This document shows positions 35,060 to 44,607 of a stretch of DNA of 64,000 nucleotides, one piece after another. Position numbers and translations under genes: made by a program. The stretch covers positions 844,604-908,603 of the forward strand of contig NZ_KI669454.1 in NCBI RefSeq assembly GCF_000507845.1, written 5' to 3'. A model generated the notes under the pieces. That model saw only the letters and a list, made by a program, of their open reading frames with translations. It was not told the DNA's origin and searched no databases. Source of the stretch: Helicobacter macacae MIT 99-5501 (GTDB lineage: Bacteria; Campylobacterota; Campylobacteria; Campylobacterales; Helicobacteraceae). Numbering within the stretch: the stretch's first letter is position 1; the number at the start of each line of letters is the position of its first letter.

Positions 35060-36265
35060 TTATTCGCGCACGATGATAGGAGTCAAGCCATTTGATTTGG
35101 CAAAATCTTGTGCTTCAGCTTCGCTACTAAATCCTTGCACAAACACGCGATATAAGCCATTATCCTCTTTTATAAATACATTATATTCTTTTGCAATGTC
35201 ATCAAACTTTTTCTTTGTGGCTTGCGCACCATCTTTTAGTTTAAACACGCCAACTTGCAGTGAGAAAACCCCTCCCGCAACAGCTTCTTTTGTCTCGCCC
35301 ACTTCAAATTCATCTTGGATAGCTTCATTGGATACATTGAGGGAGTTTTGGTAGTTTTTATCCACTTTGCCACCAAACCCTATCACTTCTAGCCGCACTT
35401 TTGCCGTGCCTTTTGTAACCATATCTATATCTTTTGCTGCGACATTTGACAAATCAATGATGCGCCCATCTACAAATGGTCCTCTGTCATTTATGCGCAC
35501 AATGGTGGTTTTGCCATTTTCTTTGTTTAGCACTTTGACTATGGTATTCATAGGGAGTGTTTTGCTTGCTGCGGTGTGAGCGTGCATATTGTAGGTTTCG
35601 CCATTGGAGGTTTTTTTGGCGTGGAAGTTTGGTCCATACCAGCTTGCTATGCCATCAAATGTTTCGCCGATTTTGACTTGCGTGGGGTAATACCATTTGC
35701 CCGCGATTTGATATGGTCTCATCGTGGCTCTCTGTATGGCTTGGGACTCTCTCATACCATACATAAGCGAAGCCCCACCACCGCTAAAAGAGTCAATAGG
35801 GGCGTTGCTAGCAGTGAAATTTTGCTCAAATGATTTTCCAAAGCTAGTGTTTTTTTCTCGATTTGAAAAGGTTTTGCCAAATGCTTTTTCAAATCGCTCG
35901 TTTTCAAATACTTGGTTTGCAAAATGCTGTGCTTTGCCCACAGAGCGATAGCTTGATAAGGCTTCGTAGTCTTTAAACGCTCCTAATCCACCTCGATACA
36001 CGCTTTCATTTGCGCAAGCTGTCAAGCATATAGCCAAAAATCCAAAAATAACAATGAAGTTTGTATAATGAATGATTTTGGGTAGTTTGGTTAGTTTGGA
36101 CAGTTTGCGTGTGGTTAGTTTGTAGCAAAGAGGTTTGTATAAAAAAGAACTGTGATAAAAGAACCTGCGTGAAAAAGATTTAGACAAAGAAGCAAACAAA
36201 GAGAGGAAATGCAAGAAAAAAAGAGAATCTATGCAATTTGCATACTTGGTTTTTCTAAATCGCAT
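35060..36265 (-). CDS. rlpA: Septal ring lytic transglycosylase RlpA-like lipoprotein
   Basis: 401 residues. The double-psi beta-barrel RlpA domain carries IASWYGPNFHAKKTSNGETY, KVLNKENGKTTIVRINDRGP and DGRIIDLSNVAAKDI; a SPOR-like peptidoglycan-binding domain (FSLQVGVFKLKDGAQATKKK to the end) closes the protein. RlpA enzymes cleave denuded glycan strands at the septum. The lipobox LAICLTAC places the lipidated Cys at about residue 84. This is unusually far in, and no ATG lies nearer, so either an alternative start (TTG codons at residues 18, 23 and 27) is used or the leader is long. It lies 24 bp after mltD, the same order as in H. pylori. Confidence 0.85.
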   Translation of the reverse strand: MRFRKTKYANCIDSLFFLHFLSLFASLSKSFSRRFFYHSSFLYKPLCYKLTTRKLSKLTKLPKIIHYTNFIVIFGFLAICLTACANESVYRGGLGAFKDYEALSSYRSVGKAQHFANQVFENERFEKAFGKTFSNREKNTSFGKSFEQNFTASNAPIDSFSGGGASLMYGMRESQAIQRATMRPYQIAGKWYYPTQVKIGETFDGIASWYGPNFHAKKTSNGETYNMHAHTAASKTLPMNTIVKVLNKENGKTTIVRINDRGPFVDGRIIDLSNVAAKDIDMVTKGTAKVRLEVIGFGGKVDKNYQNSLNVSNEAIQDEFEVGETKEAVAGGVFSLQVGVFKLKDGAQATKKKFDDIAKEYNVFIKEDNGLYRVFVQGFSSEAEAQDFAKSNGLTPIIVRE

Positions 36266-36289
36266 AGATTCTTATCATATAGATTTTGT

Positions 36290-37858
36290 TTATTTTTGCG
36301 CGATTTTGCCACTAGAAGCAAGCGGGACAAGTAGCTTTTGATTAGCTACTATTCTAGGTTTTTCGCTTAGGTTGTTGGTGGATTTGAGTGTGGCTACTGT
36401 TATGCCGTATCGCTTTGCTATGCTTGCTAGATTTTCGCCTTTTTTGACTCTATGAAACATAAACTCCGCAATTTTTGCATTGTCTTGGTCGAAGTTTTGC
36501 TTAAAATACGCAAGTCTATCATAGGGAATATACACGGAATATTCTTGTTGATTTGGGGGTAGGAAGTGATAGGTTATGTGGCGATTGTATTTCTTTATGT
36601 CATCTATATCCATACCCGCACCTGCTGCGATAGATTCTAGCATTGTCCCGCCTTTTACTTGCACTTCGGCTAGAGTATCCATAGCCCCGCGATTTAGCAG
36701 GTATTCTCTATCGGCATCACGCATTTTTTGTAGATTGCCAAAAGCTAGAGACATACTCAAAATCGTGCGGATATAGTTGCGCGTTTCGGCAGGTAGGTAT
36801 TTTGCTTTCTCATCAAGCAATACATTCAAGTCCTTTGTCCCAGCTTTTGCTATGGCTCTATTTAGCCGTCCTAGCCCGCAGTTATACGCCATTGCGGCTA
36901 GATACCATTCGCCTGTGGCTTGGTAGAGGTATTGGAGGTAGCGTATAGCCGCTTTTGTGCTTTTTATCGGGTCGCGCCTTTCATCGACATAGTCATTGAT
37001 GATAAGCCCCATATCTCGCGCTGTAAAGCTCATAAACTGCCAAATTCCACTTGCTTTTTTGCGACTATACGCCTTTGATGAGAAGCCAGACTCTGCCATC
37101 GCGAGAAATAAAAACTCTTGTGGGATTCCGCCTTGCGCTATCATAGAGCGGATAATAGGGATAAACTCATAGCTTGAGTCAAACTGCTGGACAAATCTAG
37201 CCCATCTTTTATCATCGTTTTGGGAGTGCAAAATCGTATTTGTCTTTAGGCTTGCCAAAAATTCCTCGCTCACACCAAATGAATTTAGCGTAGAGATGCT
37301 TTTGTTATCGGGATTGAAGCCACCATTTGTGCTCAAAAACCGCTCACTTTGCATAGCTCGCGCAGAAATCGTGGCTTGGGTGGGCTGTGCGCTAAATGGT
37401 GCTACGCTTTGAGCGGCACTGCCTGCAGAGCTACTAGAGCTATCCATAGAAGTAGCAGATTGGGTAGTAGTGGGTTGAGAAGTGATAGCTGTGGTAGCTT
37501 GAGTAGAATTTAGTTGATTTGAGTTGGCTTGCGTGTTTGGATTTTGGCTATGATTTTGTGAGGTTGTAGCAGAATCTAACGCGCTAGATTCCGCACTTTG
37601 ACTTGTAGTTGTGTCATTTGGTGCGTCATTTTGGATAGTGGAGTTTGTGCCACTATTTGGGTCGATACCGAAGTTTATGAAGCTAGTCATATCAGTGCCA
37701 CTAGAATCTAGCAGCAGATTTTGACTAGAGTCTAGCACCCCGCTACTTAGCGCATTGCTAGACATATCAAGCGTGCTGCTCGCATTTAGCACACTCACAC
37801 TTACTGCCCCTGCCACACTAGCAAAAATCCCTTTTAGTAAAAGTTTTGAAATTTCCAC
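36290..37858 (-). CDS. mltD: Membrane-bound lytic murein transglycosylase MltD-like
   Basis: The SLT domain has the catalytic Glu in FLFLAMAESGFSSKAYSRKKASGIWQF (around the middle of the protein), then AAIRYLQYLYQATGEWYLAAMAYNCG; a C-terminal LysM domain (HRVKKGENLASIAKRYGITVATL) binds peptidoglycan. A Ser/Thr/Gln/Asn-rich segment of about 100 residues sits between the signal peptide and the enzyme domain. The reading frame is open further, to 37960, but the GTG at 37858 is preceded by AGGAG (37869-37865) and gives a normal signal peptide, whereas the longer form begins with a Cys-rich non-signal sequence. Followed by rlpA 24 bp downstream; the two probably act together on the cell wall. Confidence 0.85.
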   Translation of the reverse strand: MEISKLLLKGIFASVAGAVSVSVLNASSTLDMSSNALSSGVLDSSQNLLLDSSGTDMTSFINFGIDPNSGTNSTIQNDAPNDTTTSQSAESSALDSATTSQNHSQNPNTQANSNQLNSTQATTAITSQPTTTQSATSMDSSSSSAGSAAQSVAPFSAQPTQATISARAMQSERFLSTNGGFNPDNKSISTLNSFGVSEEFLASLKTNTILHSQNDDKRWARFVQQFDSSYEFIPIIRSMIAQGGIPQEFLFLAMAESGFSSKAYSRKKASGIWQFMSFTARDMGLIINDYVDERRDPIKSTKAAIRYLQYLYQATGEWYLAAMAYNCGLGRLNRAIAKAGTKDLNVLLDEKAKYLPAETRNYIRTILSMSLAFGNLQKMRDADREYLLNRGAMDTLAEVQVKGGTMLESIAAGAGMDIDDIKKYNRHITYHFLPPNQQEYSVYIPYDRLAYFKQNFDQDNAKIAEFMFHRVKKGENLASIAKRYGITVATLKSTNNLSEKPRIVANQKLLVPLASSGKIAQK

Positions 37859-38007
37859 CGATTTTCTCCTCATACAAAATTTGCAAACATTGCGAAAAAA
37901 TGCCACAAAAACATAAGAAAATACACAAACATTCTCGCAAACACACTGCAATCGTAACAATCACAATGCGAAAAAACACGCGACAATGCCCAAAAATAAA
38001 TCTAGCA

Positions 38008-38013
38008 TTATAG
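38008..38013 (-). promoter_or_regulatory. Candidate -10 (TATAAT) for mltD-rlpA
   Basis: CTATAATGC on the minus strand, between tatD and mltD, about 150 bp upstream of the chosen mltD start. Confidence 0.5.
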
Positions 38014-38030
38014 TAAACTTTTGTTTCTTT

Positions 38031-38837
38031 TTAGTTAAATTTAAATAAATTTTGTGCATTTTGTGTCGTTATGCTCGCTATTTCCTCCACACCAACCCCC
38101 AAAATCTCCCCAACACGCGTAGCTATAAGCGGTATATATTCAGGGCTATTGCGCTCTCCACGATGAGGGTGGGGCGTGAGATATGGTGCATCTGTCTCTA
38201 GTAGCAAGCGATTTTTGGGGATAAGTGGTAGGACTTCAAGCAGACGCCTAGCGTTTTTAAAAGTCGCCACACCACCGATTCCATAGTAAAATCTATCGCT
38301 TAAATCTAGCAAGATTCTATCAGCATTGTAGCAGTGCAAAACCCCTCGTGCTTGTTTGTAGGAGGAGAGAATCTCATAAGCGTCATTGCTTGCTTCACGG
38401 ATATGCACGATGAGGGGCAAATCTTTTCTTATAGCTAGTTCTATTTGCTCGGCAAAGAGAGCTTTTTGCGCGTTTTTTATCGCCTCTATTTCTTGGTGTT
38501 TTTTTTCTTTATCACAATCCTCTTGTGAAACCTTTGGCAGATAATAATAATCCAGCCCGCACTCCCCGACAGCCTTGCATTTTGGGCTATCGACAAGGTG
38601 GCTAAGGCTTGCCCTAAATTGTGCTTCCTCATCAATATCACAAGGGTGCAAACCACAAGCAAAATACACACCTTTATCACTATTGCTTATTTCTTTTGCT
38701 CTATCCAAAGTGCGAGGACTTGCCGCAGGGATAAGAATCTCCTCCACTCCCAAATCCCTTGTGCGCTTTAGCACGACTTCTAAATCCCCCTCATATCGTT
38801 CATCGTCCAAATGACAATGTGTATCAACAAAGTGCAT
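38031..38837 (-). CDS. tatD: TatD family metal-dependent hydrolase
   Basis: 268 residues, TIM-barrel amidohydrolase. The metal ligands are all visible: DTHCHLDD at 5-12, the conserved Glu in AVGECGLDYYY, PLIVHIREA, GVLHCYN and LLLETDAPYLTPHPHRG. Family members have 3'-5' DNase activity and roles in DNA repair or RNA quality control. AAGGAT precedes the ATG. It is transcribed divergently from ribE; the 110-bp gap must carry both promoters. The same neighbourhood occurs in H. pylori (mltD - tatD - ribE). Confidence 0.92.
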   Translation of the reverse strand: MHFVDTHCHLDDERYEGDLEVVLKRTRDLGVEEILIPAASPRTLDRAKEISNSDKGVYFACGLHPCDIDEEAQFRASLSHLVDSPKCKAVGECGLDYYYLPKVSQEDCDKEKKHQEIEAIKNAQKALFAEQIELAIRKDLPLIVHIREASNDAYEILSSYKQARGVLHCYNADRILLDLSDRFYYGIGGVATFKNARRLLEVLPLIPKNRLLLETDAPYLTPHPHRGERNSPEYIPLIATRVGEILGVGVEEIASITTQNAQNLFKFN

Positions 38838-38947
38838 TTTTATCCTTTAGTGTTTTAAATAATAAAAAATCTCCAAAATTTGTTAGAATTCTAGCAAAAA
38901 TCGTGCTTCATAATATAAATCAAAATAAAAAAAGGATTTTGCCAGCA

Positions 38948-39598
38948 ATGTTTAGTGGACTTGTGCGAGAGATAGGACATATAAAAAGTTTTAAAAACGA
39001 CATTTTGCGCGTGCAATGCACTCACAAAGCCCAAATCGGCGATTCTATCGCTATAAATGGAATGTGCCTAACGGTCATAGAAGTGCATAATGATGGATTT
39101 TCGCTAGAGATTTCTAAGCATTCCCAAAGCCTAGTAGCACTTGAGAATTATCAAGGGGCTGTGCATATCGAGCCTGCTTTGAGGGCTGATTCTAGGCTTG
39201 ATGGGCATTTCGTGCAAGGGCATATTGATAGTGTAGGTGTGATAAAATCTATCACGCCACTAGAGAATGCCACGCGCTTTGCAATCGCTATCCCAAAAGA
39301 GAAAATCCAAATGATTATCCCTCAAGGTTCGGTATGTGTAGATGGCATAAGCCTAACTATCGCAAGTATAGATGAAGCAAATAAAGGCAATGATAAGGAA
39401 GCAATTTTTATGCTTAGCATTATCCCTCACACTTTGCAAAACACACTTTTTTGCACCTATCAGGTCGGCAGGCGCGTAAATATCGAAACTGATATGATTG
39501 TTCGCTCTATTGTCCATATACTAAAGACTCGCGATAACACTCAAGCTAAAAATACTTGCTCGTGGAGCGAGCTAGATTCTATCGCATTGCGATACTAG
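38948..39598 (+). CDS. ribE: Riboflavin synthase alpha chain
   Basis: Converts two 6,7-dimethyl-8-ribityllumazine to riboflavin plus the diaminopyrimidine. The chosen start gives the canonical N terminus MFSGLVREIG and 216 residues, the normal length; the frame is open upstream, but that part has no similarity and overlaps tatD. The two homologous barrel repeats are visible (GDSIAINGMCLTV / GSVCVDGISLTI; DGHFVQGHID). AAAAGGA lies 14 bp before the ATG. An flhB-like gene follows after 19 bp. Confidence 0.95.
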   Translation: MFSGLVREIGHIKSFKNDILRVQCTHKAQIGDSIAINGMCLTVIEVHNDGFSLEISKHSQSLVALENYQGAVHIEPALRADSRLDGHFVQGHIDSVGVIKSITPLENATRFAIAIPKEKIQMIIPQGSVCVDGISLTIASIDEANKGNDKEAIFMLSIIPHTLQNTLFCTYQVGRRVNIETDMIVRSIVHILKTRDNTQAKNTCSWSELDSIALRY

Positions 39599-39617
39599 AT
39601 GATAAGCAAGGCAGATA

Positions 39618-39965
39618 ATGCAAAAACCCACAAAACTTCAAAATCCAAAATTTCTTAAAAATCTAAAAAATTTGCCACAAATCAAAGCCGCAGCCCTCGC
39701 TTATGATGACAAAGCTGACATCGCACCAAAAGTCCTAGCAAGTGGCAAAGGCGAGATAGCAAAAAAGATTATCCAAAAGGCTAGGGAGTTTGATATTCCA
39801 CTTTTTGCAAATGAGGAGCTAGTAAATATGCTACTAAAAGTAGAGGTTGATGAGTGTATCCCTGTGGAGCTATATGGTGCGGTGGTTGAGGCGTTTGTGT
39901 GGCTACACAATGTCGAGCAAAAATCTCAAATGAGCCAAAATCAGCCGCAAAATCACTCAAAGTAA
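39618..39965 (+). CDS. flhX: FlhB C-terminal-domain homologue (FlhX-like)
   Basis: 115 residues corresponding to the cytoplasmic part of the flagellar export switch protein FlhB after its NPTH autocleavage site: AAALAYDDKADIAPKVLASG, AKKIIQKAREFDIPLFANEEL, and IPVELYGAVVEAFVWL. The NPTH motif and all membrane helices are absent. H. pylori has the same stand-alone gene directly after ribE, where it can partly substitute for the FlhB C-terminal domain. The first 20 residues and last 15 are Asn/Gln/Lys-rich and not conserved. Confidence 0.85.
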   Translation: MQKPTKLQNPKFLKNLKNLPQIKAAALAYDDKADIAPKVLASGKGEIAKKIIQKAREFDIPLFANEELVNMLLKVEVDECIPVELYGAVVEAFVWLHNVEQKSQMSQNQPQNHSK

Positions 39966-40005
39966 ATTTAGCCACAAAATCAAGCTAAGATAAGAAGATA
40001 AAAAA

Positions 40006-40842
40006 ATGAGATTTTATAAAAGATTTTATAGCATTTTTTACAAGAGAAATTTTTGCTTGCGCGCATTGCTATTTGGTGTGCGTGTCTATGCCTCCCAAGT
40101 GCGAGCTAGCGCAAGCACATATATTGGCATAAGTAGCATAAGTGTATGTGCACTCTTGCTAAGTGGGTGTGCGTTTTTGGATTTTAACAAATCTGCAAGG
40201 ATAAGTGGCTATCAGCAAACAAGGCAAAATCTTTTTGCCACTTCAAGCACTACAAAATCTAGCACAAAATCTAAACAAACCTCGCAACAAGCCAAAGATT
40301 TTACTCAAAGCACACAGAGCGAACAAAGTATGCAAGGAGCACAAAGTGCGCAAAATCTAGATTTGCAAAGCTTAGATTCTCAAAGTGAGGATTTTGCTCC
40401 TATTTTGACTTCGCCTGATTCCACGCTTTTTGGAGCAGAACCTGAAAATGAAATCCTCTCCAAACTATATCAGCAGCAAAAAAGCTGGGAAAAAACCCCC
40501 TATCGTTCGGGTGGGATAAAGCGCGAGGGTGCGGATTGTAGTGGGTTTGTTATGGTGGTGTTTGATGAGAGTTTCTCACTCAAACTCCCTAGAATCACGC
40601 TAAATCAAATGGCGCAGGGCGAAAAAATCGGTGGCAGGCACACGCCCACAAAAAATATTCAGCCTGCAGATTTGTTGTTTTTTCGCACGGGTAGGGGTGC
40701 GCACGGCTATCACGTAGGGATTTATCTCCAAAACGGCGATTTTATGCACTTATCGACAAAAGGTGGGGCAAAAATTGTGAATATCTCAAATAAGTATTGG
40801 AAAAATAGGCTTAGAAAAGTCGTGCGCTACGAGATTCCATAG
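40006..40842 (+). CDS. NlpC/P60 family peptidoglycan endopeptidase lipoprotein
   Basis: 278 residues. Lipobox LLSGC places the lipidated Cys near residue 50, after a long basic leader and a hydrophobic segment. A Ser/Gln/Thr-rich linker (about 70-130) leads to the NlpC/P60 domain: REGADCSGFV contains the catalytic Cys, GYHVGIYL the catalytic His, and FMHLSTKGG the third position. Such enzymes cut stem peptides. The gene follows the flhB homologue by 40 bp on the same strand. GAAGAT is a poor ribosome binding site, so the start is uncertain. Confidence 0.85.
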   Translation: MRFYKRFYSIFYKRNFCLRALLFGVRVYASQVRASASTYIGISSISVCALLLSGCAFLDFNKSARISGYQQTRQNLFATSSTTKSSTKSKQTSQQAKDFTQSTQSEQSMQGAQSAQNLDLQSLDSQSEDFAPILTSPDSTLFGAEPENEILSKLYQQQKSWEKTPYRSGGIKREGADCSGFVMVVFDESFSLKLPRITLNQMAQGEKIGGRHTPTKNIQPADLLFFRTGRGAHGYHVGIYLQNGDFMHLSTKGGAKIVNISNKYWKNRLRKVVRYEIP

Positions 40843-41277
40843 ATTTTTAAGGCATTGTGAATAAATCTATATTTTTGTGAATAAGTCCAAAACAAAACGC
40901 ATAAATTTTTAAATTTTACTTGTTTTTGTTTGCAAGCCATTTTTTAAGCATTTTTGCTAAAAATTGAGTTTTTTATATTTTGGTTATTTTTAGCACAAGC
41001 AATGATATTTCTTATCCGTTGTGGGTTTTGTAAAAAGCCAAAATCTTTAGAAGTAGTCAAAATCTTTGAATGCGAAACAAGATAGGGAGATAAAGTAAAA
41101 AGCAAATAAAAAAGCCAAGCAAAAAACAAAGTAAAAAAATAAAATAGGGAAACAAACAAAATAACCCAAAAATAAATCCAAAAATAAATCATTGTTTTTG
41201 CTTGTTTTTAGTAAAATCTAGCGATTCTAAAAACGATAAAAGCAAAATCTAAAACAAGGCTTTTTTAAGGAGAATCT
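40843..41277. other. AT-rich intergenic region before hypE
   Basis: No gene is supported. The sequence 41070-41190 is simple A-rich DNA, including a 12-bp tandem repeat (CCAAAAATAAAT twice, about 41166-41189). TAAAAT at 41212-41217 is a weak -10 candidate for hypE. Confidence 0.4.
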
Positions 41278-42357
41278 ATGCAAAAAAAGCGCACACAATA
41301 CACCCACGCTACTATCCCTCTTGCTGCAGGTAGTGGTGGGGCAGCTAGCGATGAGCTGATAAGGGAGATATTTTTGCCACATTTGGGGAGGTTTTTTGTA
41401 AGTGAGGGGGAGGATGCGGGTGTGTTTAGTGCGGGAGATAGTGCCAAAGATTTTGCCATAAGCACGGATAGCTTTGTGATTTCGCCGATATTTTTCAATG
41501 GTGGCGACATAGGTAAGCTAAGTATTTGTGGAAGTAGTAATGATGTGGCGATGATGGGGGCAAAGCCAGAATTTATCACGCTTGGATTTATGATAGAGGA
41601 GGGGCTAGGGCAAGATGAGCTAGAAAAAATCATCAAAAGTATTGCGTGCGAGGTGGAGTGCACAGGCTTAAAAATCCTAAGCGCAGATACCAAAGTCCTG
41701 CCCAAAGGCTCGATAGATAAGCTATTTATAAACACTACTTGCATAGGCAAGGTGCTAAAGAGTGGCATTTCTAGCAAGGCATTGCAAAATGGGGATAAAA
41801 TCATTCTCTCTGCACCCATAGGAGCGCACGGAGCGAGTATATTTGCAAGCAGAGAGGGGATAGGACTTCACTCAAGTCTACAAAGCGATTGCGCTCAACT
41901 CTATGAGATGCTAGAGCCGCTTTTTAGTGGCGACTTTGGGATACACGCGCTAAGAGACGCTACTAGAGGTGGGCTTTCAGCCGTGCTAAATGAATGGGCA
42001 AACGCTTCAAAAGCGCAAATAGAGATAGATGAGGAGTGCATACACATAGATAAGGAAGTGCGCGGAGTGTGTGAGATACTCGGGCTTGAAGCATATATGC
42101 TAGCAAACGAGGGAGTGTGCGCTCTAAGTGTAGAGCCAAGTCAAGCTAGCAAAATCTGTGAGATTTTGCGCTCCCACCCACTTGGCAGATATGCTTCTAT
42201 CATCGGCGAAGTAACCGAAGTGAGTAACACGCACAAGGCTAATCCAAATCAAAATCTAGCAAAAAATGCAAAAGCACGCGTGGTGCTAAAAAACAAATGG
42301 GGTTCAAAGCGGTTTATGGAATATCCACAAGGCGAGCTATTGCCTAGAATCTGCTAG
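41278..42357 (+). CDS. hypE: Hydrogenase maturation protein HypE
   Basis: Dehydrates the thiocarbamate that HypF builds on its C-terminal Cys, producing the cyanide ligands for [NiFe]-hydrogenase. The 359-residue protein starts with AAGSGGAASDELIREIFLPH, has the PurM-like ATP-binding fold (DAGVFSAGD, STDSFVISPIFFNGGDIG, RDATRGGLSAVLNEWA) and ends in ELLPRIC with the substrate Cys as last residue, which is diagnostic. AAGGAG precedes the ATG. It is alone here, away from hypF and the other hyp genes. Confidence 0.96.
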   Translation: MQKKRTQYTHATIPLAAGSGGAASDELIREIFLPHLGRFFVSEGEDAGVFSAGDSAKDFAISTDSFVISPIFFNGGDIGKLSICGSSNDVAMMGAKPEFITLGFMIEEGLGQDELEKIIKSIACEVECTGLKILSADTKVLPKGSIDKLFINTTCIGKVLKSGISSKALQNGDKIILSAPIGAHGASIFASREGIGLHSSLQSDCAQLYEMLEPLFSGDFGIHALRDATRGGLSAVLNEWANASKAQIEIDEECIHIDKEVRGVCEILGLEAYMLANEGVCALSVEPSQASKICEILRSHPLGRYASIIGEVTEVSNTHKANPNQNLAKNAKARVVLKNKWGSKRFMEYPQGELLPRIC

Positions 42358-42609
42358 ATTTTATAGTCTGTCTTATAGATTTTGCTTAGATTTTTAGCAA
42401 AATCTAGCAAGTGCAACTCGCGACATTTTTTACAAAAAAGCAAAGAGGCAAAAAATAGCTGGGCAAATTCTCCCCCGCTTGCTTCACAAAATCGCTTTCC
42501 AAATCCCAAAAATCATAAAATCACTAAAGAATCATCAAAGCCATATACGAGAAATATGCAAAAATCCCCTCTTTTATCGTCCCCCTACTAAATCCACTAA
42601 AGAGCAAAT

Positions 42610-44607
42610 CTATTTTTTGACTACTTTTTCTGCACTCTTTTTCGTGGTGGGAGTGCTTTTTTTGCCCTCTCTTGTGCTAGGAGTTTTTTTGGTGCTTTTT
42701 GTTTCTTTGGAATCTTTTTGCACTTTTGGATTTTTTGCACTAGATTCTTTTTGTTTGTTTAGCAAAGCCTCTCGCTTCTTTTTGCTCTTTTTGCCTATGT
42801 AGGTGTTTTTGGATAGTCCATAGATATGGTTTATCGCACCTATAAGCTCTTTTGCTACATTATTGATGAAAGATAAGTCATTTAGTAGAGATGTCCCCTC
42901 TGCTGCACTTACCGCCTTGCGATTGATTAGGGCTTCGACAATGTCAAACGCCTCTCTATCTTGGAGTTTAAAGAATTTCTTTTGCTCTTTTAGTAGCTTT
43001 TTGGCGTCTTTTCTGTCATCTTTGGGGGCTTTTTTGATATGCTCTATCATACGAAGTAGCTTACCCAAATCAAGCCTCATATCATCATATTCTTTCTTAA
43101 GTGCGGCATTGCTTCCTGTGGAATATTTTTTCATATTATCCTCTAGCAAGCCTATATTTTTGGTGGCTTCAGCGATTTTGCGTGAGGCGATTTGTATGGA
43201 TACGATTCGCTCGATATGCTCTCTATTGGTGGTAAAAACCTGCAACTTTGTGGAGAAATCCATAATCGCATTAAAGAGGGTTTTTATCTGTGTGTTATAC
43301 AGCTCTGCTATGTCTATGTCAGCTTTTAGCAAGTCTTTTTTCTTTATGAGGCTAGAAAACGCCGCACTTGAAGAAATATCCTCCCTATGAAATCCAATAG
43401 CCCTAGAGATAATCATATAGGCATTATCATAGAGGTGCTTGACTTCGTTGTTTAGCGCACCCATAGCAGTGTCAGGATAGGATAGCAAAATCTCACTGAT
43501 AAAAAGCGGAGTAGACACAGTCTGTGTCTTGGTATCGCTTTTTAGGGCTTTGTTTAGGAAATTTGCCATAGCAGGGATAAAGCCGATAAGTAGCACCACA
43601 CCAAACACATTAAACAGCGTGTGGAAAAGTGCCAAGCGCAGTAGGCAAGAATTACCCTCTTCTAGTGTTTTGGCAAATCCAAAAGTATCGCCTAAGAAGT
43701 TATTTAAGTCTAAAAAATAAGGGAAAAATACCGCGACAATAAGCACGGTTGTGAAGTTAAACATACAATTTGCTATGGCAAGTCTTCGCCCATTCACATT
43801 TGCACTTAGGGAAGCTACAAGCGCGGTTACTACGCCACCTACGCTTGTCCCAAGCACTGCACTAAGTGCTGCTGTGTAGCTGATTTGCTGCTCCAAAAAT
43901 GCTGTAATGATGATAGCAAGTGTGGCGTGAGAGCTTTGGATAATCGAAGTGATGAGTGCACCCAAAAGCAAAAATCCAAATACTTCTTTATAGCCGTCAA
44001 GTTTGTATTGGGATAAATCCATAACCCCGTGGAAACTCTCAAAACCTGCCTTTATATAAAACACACCCAAAAAGAAAAATCCAAGCCCTGCAAGCACCTT
44101 TCCTATGCCTTTGTATGTCTTAGATGCTTGGAAATTAAATAGTAGTCCACCTACGATTAGAGGCAAGGCAAGTGCGGAAATATTTATCGATGAAGCACCT
44201 ACAATCAGCCAAGAGCCAGCGGTATTTCCTAGATTTGCCCCAAACATAACGCCAATACCTTGCGTAAGCCCGATGAGTGAAGCACTCACAAAAGAAATCG
44301 CAAGCACAGATACAAGGCTAGAGCTTTGCATAATAGTCGTAGCAAGTGTCCCAAACATAATGCTTTTTATGGAATTTTTGGTGTATTTTGCTAGCACCCT
44401 CTCCAAAAACCCGCCCGAGAATGCGCGGAATCCCTCACCCAAAAATAGCATACCAAATAGCAAAATCGCTACCCCCGCACAAAGTTTGCCTACTTGCTCA
44501 TTTACTGCTAGTGCATATATCACAAGTATGACAATCACTGCGAAATAATACTGCTTTATTACCCCTTGAAATCGTGCCAACATTTTCTTTACCGCCTTTT
44601 TGCGCAA
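42610..44607 (-). CDS. Na/Pi cotransporter family protein with PhoU-like domain
   Basis: 665 residues. The membrane half has two inverted repeats with the family QSS motifs (TIMQSSSLVSVLAISFVSASLIG and SIIQSSHATLAIIITAFLEQQ), as in NptA/YjbB. A PhoU-like cytoplasmic helical domain follows at about 370-600. The last 60 residues are Lys/Ser/Thr-rich and low-complexity. It probably moves phosphate with sodium, possibly as an exporter as shown for YjbB; direction cannot be inferred. It converges with hypE; the 250-bp gap between them shows no strong terminator. Confidence 0.85.
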   Translation of the reverse strand: MRKKAVKKMLARFQGVIKQYYFAVIVILVIYALAVNEQVGKLCAGVAILLFGMLFLGEGFRAFSGGFLERVLAKYTKNSIKSIMFGTLATTIMQSSSLVSVLAISFVSASLIGLTQGIGVMFGANLGNTAGSWLIVGASSINISALALPLIVGGLLFNFQASKTYKGIGKVLAGLGFFFLGVFYIKAGFESFHGVMDLSQYKLDGYKEVFGFLLLGALITSIIQSSHATLAIIITAFLEQQISYTAALSAVLGTSVGGVVTALVASLSANVNGRRLAIANCMFNFTTVLIVAVFFPYFLDLNNFLGDTFGFAKTLEEGNSCLLRLALFHTLFNVFGVVLLIGFIPAMANFLNKALKSDTKTQTVSTPLFISEILLSYPDTAMGALNNEVKHLYDNAYMIISRAIGFHREDISSSAAFSSLIKKKDLLKADIDIAELYNTQIKTLFNAIMDFSTKLQVFTTNREHIERIVSIQIASRKIAEATKNIGLLEDNMKKYSTGSNAALKKEYDDMRLDLGKLLRMIEHIKKAPKDDRKDAKKLLKEQKKFFKLQDREAFDIVEALINRKAVSAAEGTSLLNDLSFINNVAKELIGAINHIYGLSKNTYIGKKSKKKREALLNKQKESSAKNPKVQKDSKETKSTKKTPSTREGKKSTPTTKKSAEKVVKK

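Noticed and set aside
38759..38947. N-terminal extension of riboflavin synthase
   Set aside because: The frame is open, but the extension overlaps tatD and the canonical MFSGLV start with upstream AAAAGGA lies at 38948.
40944..41192. 82-residue hydrophobic frame on the minus strand before hypE
   Set aside because: It is a translation of simple A-rich DNA (Phe/Leu/Tyr strings) without ribosome binding site or similarity.
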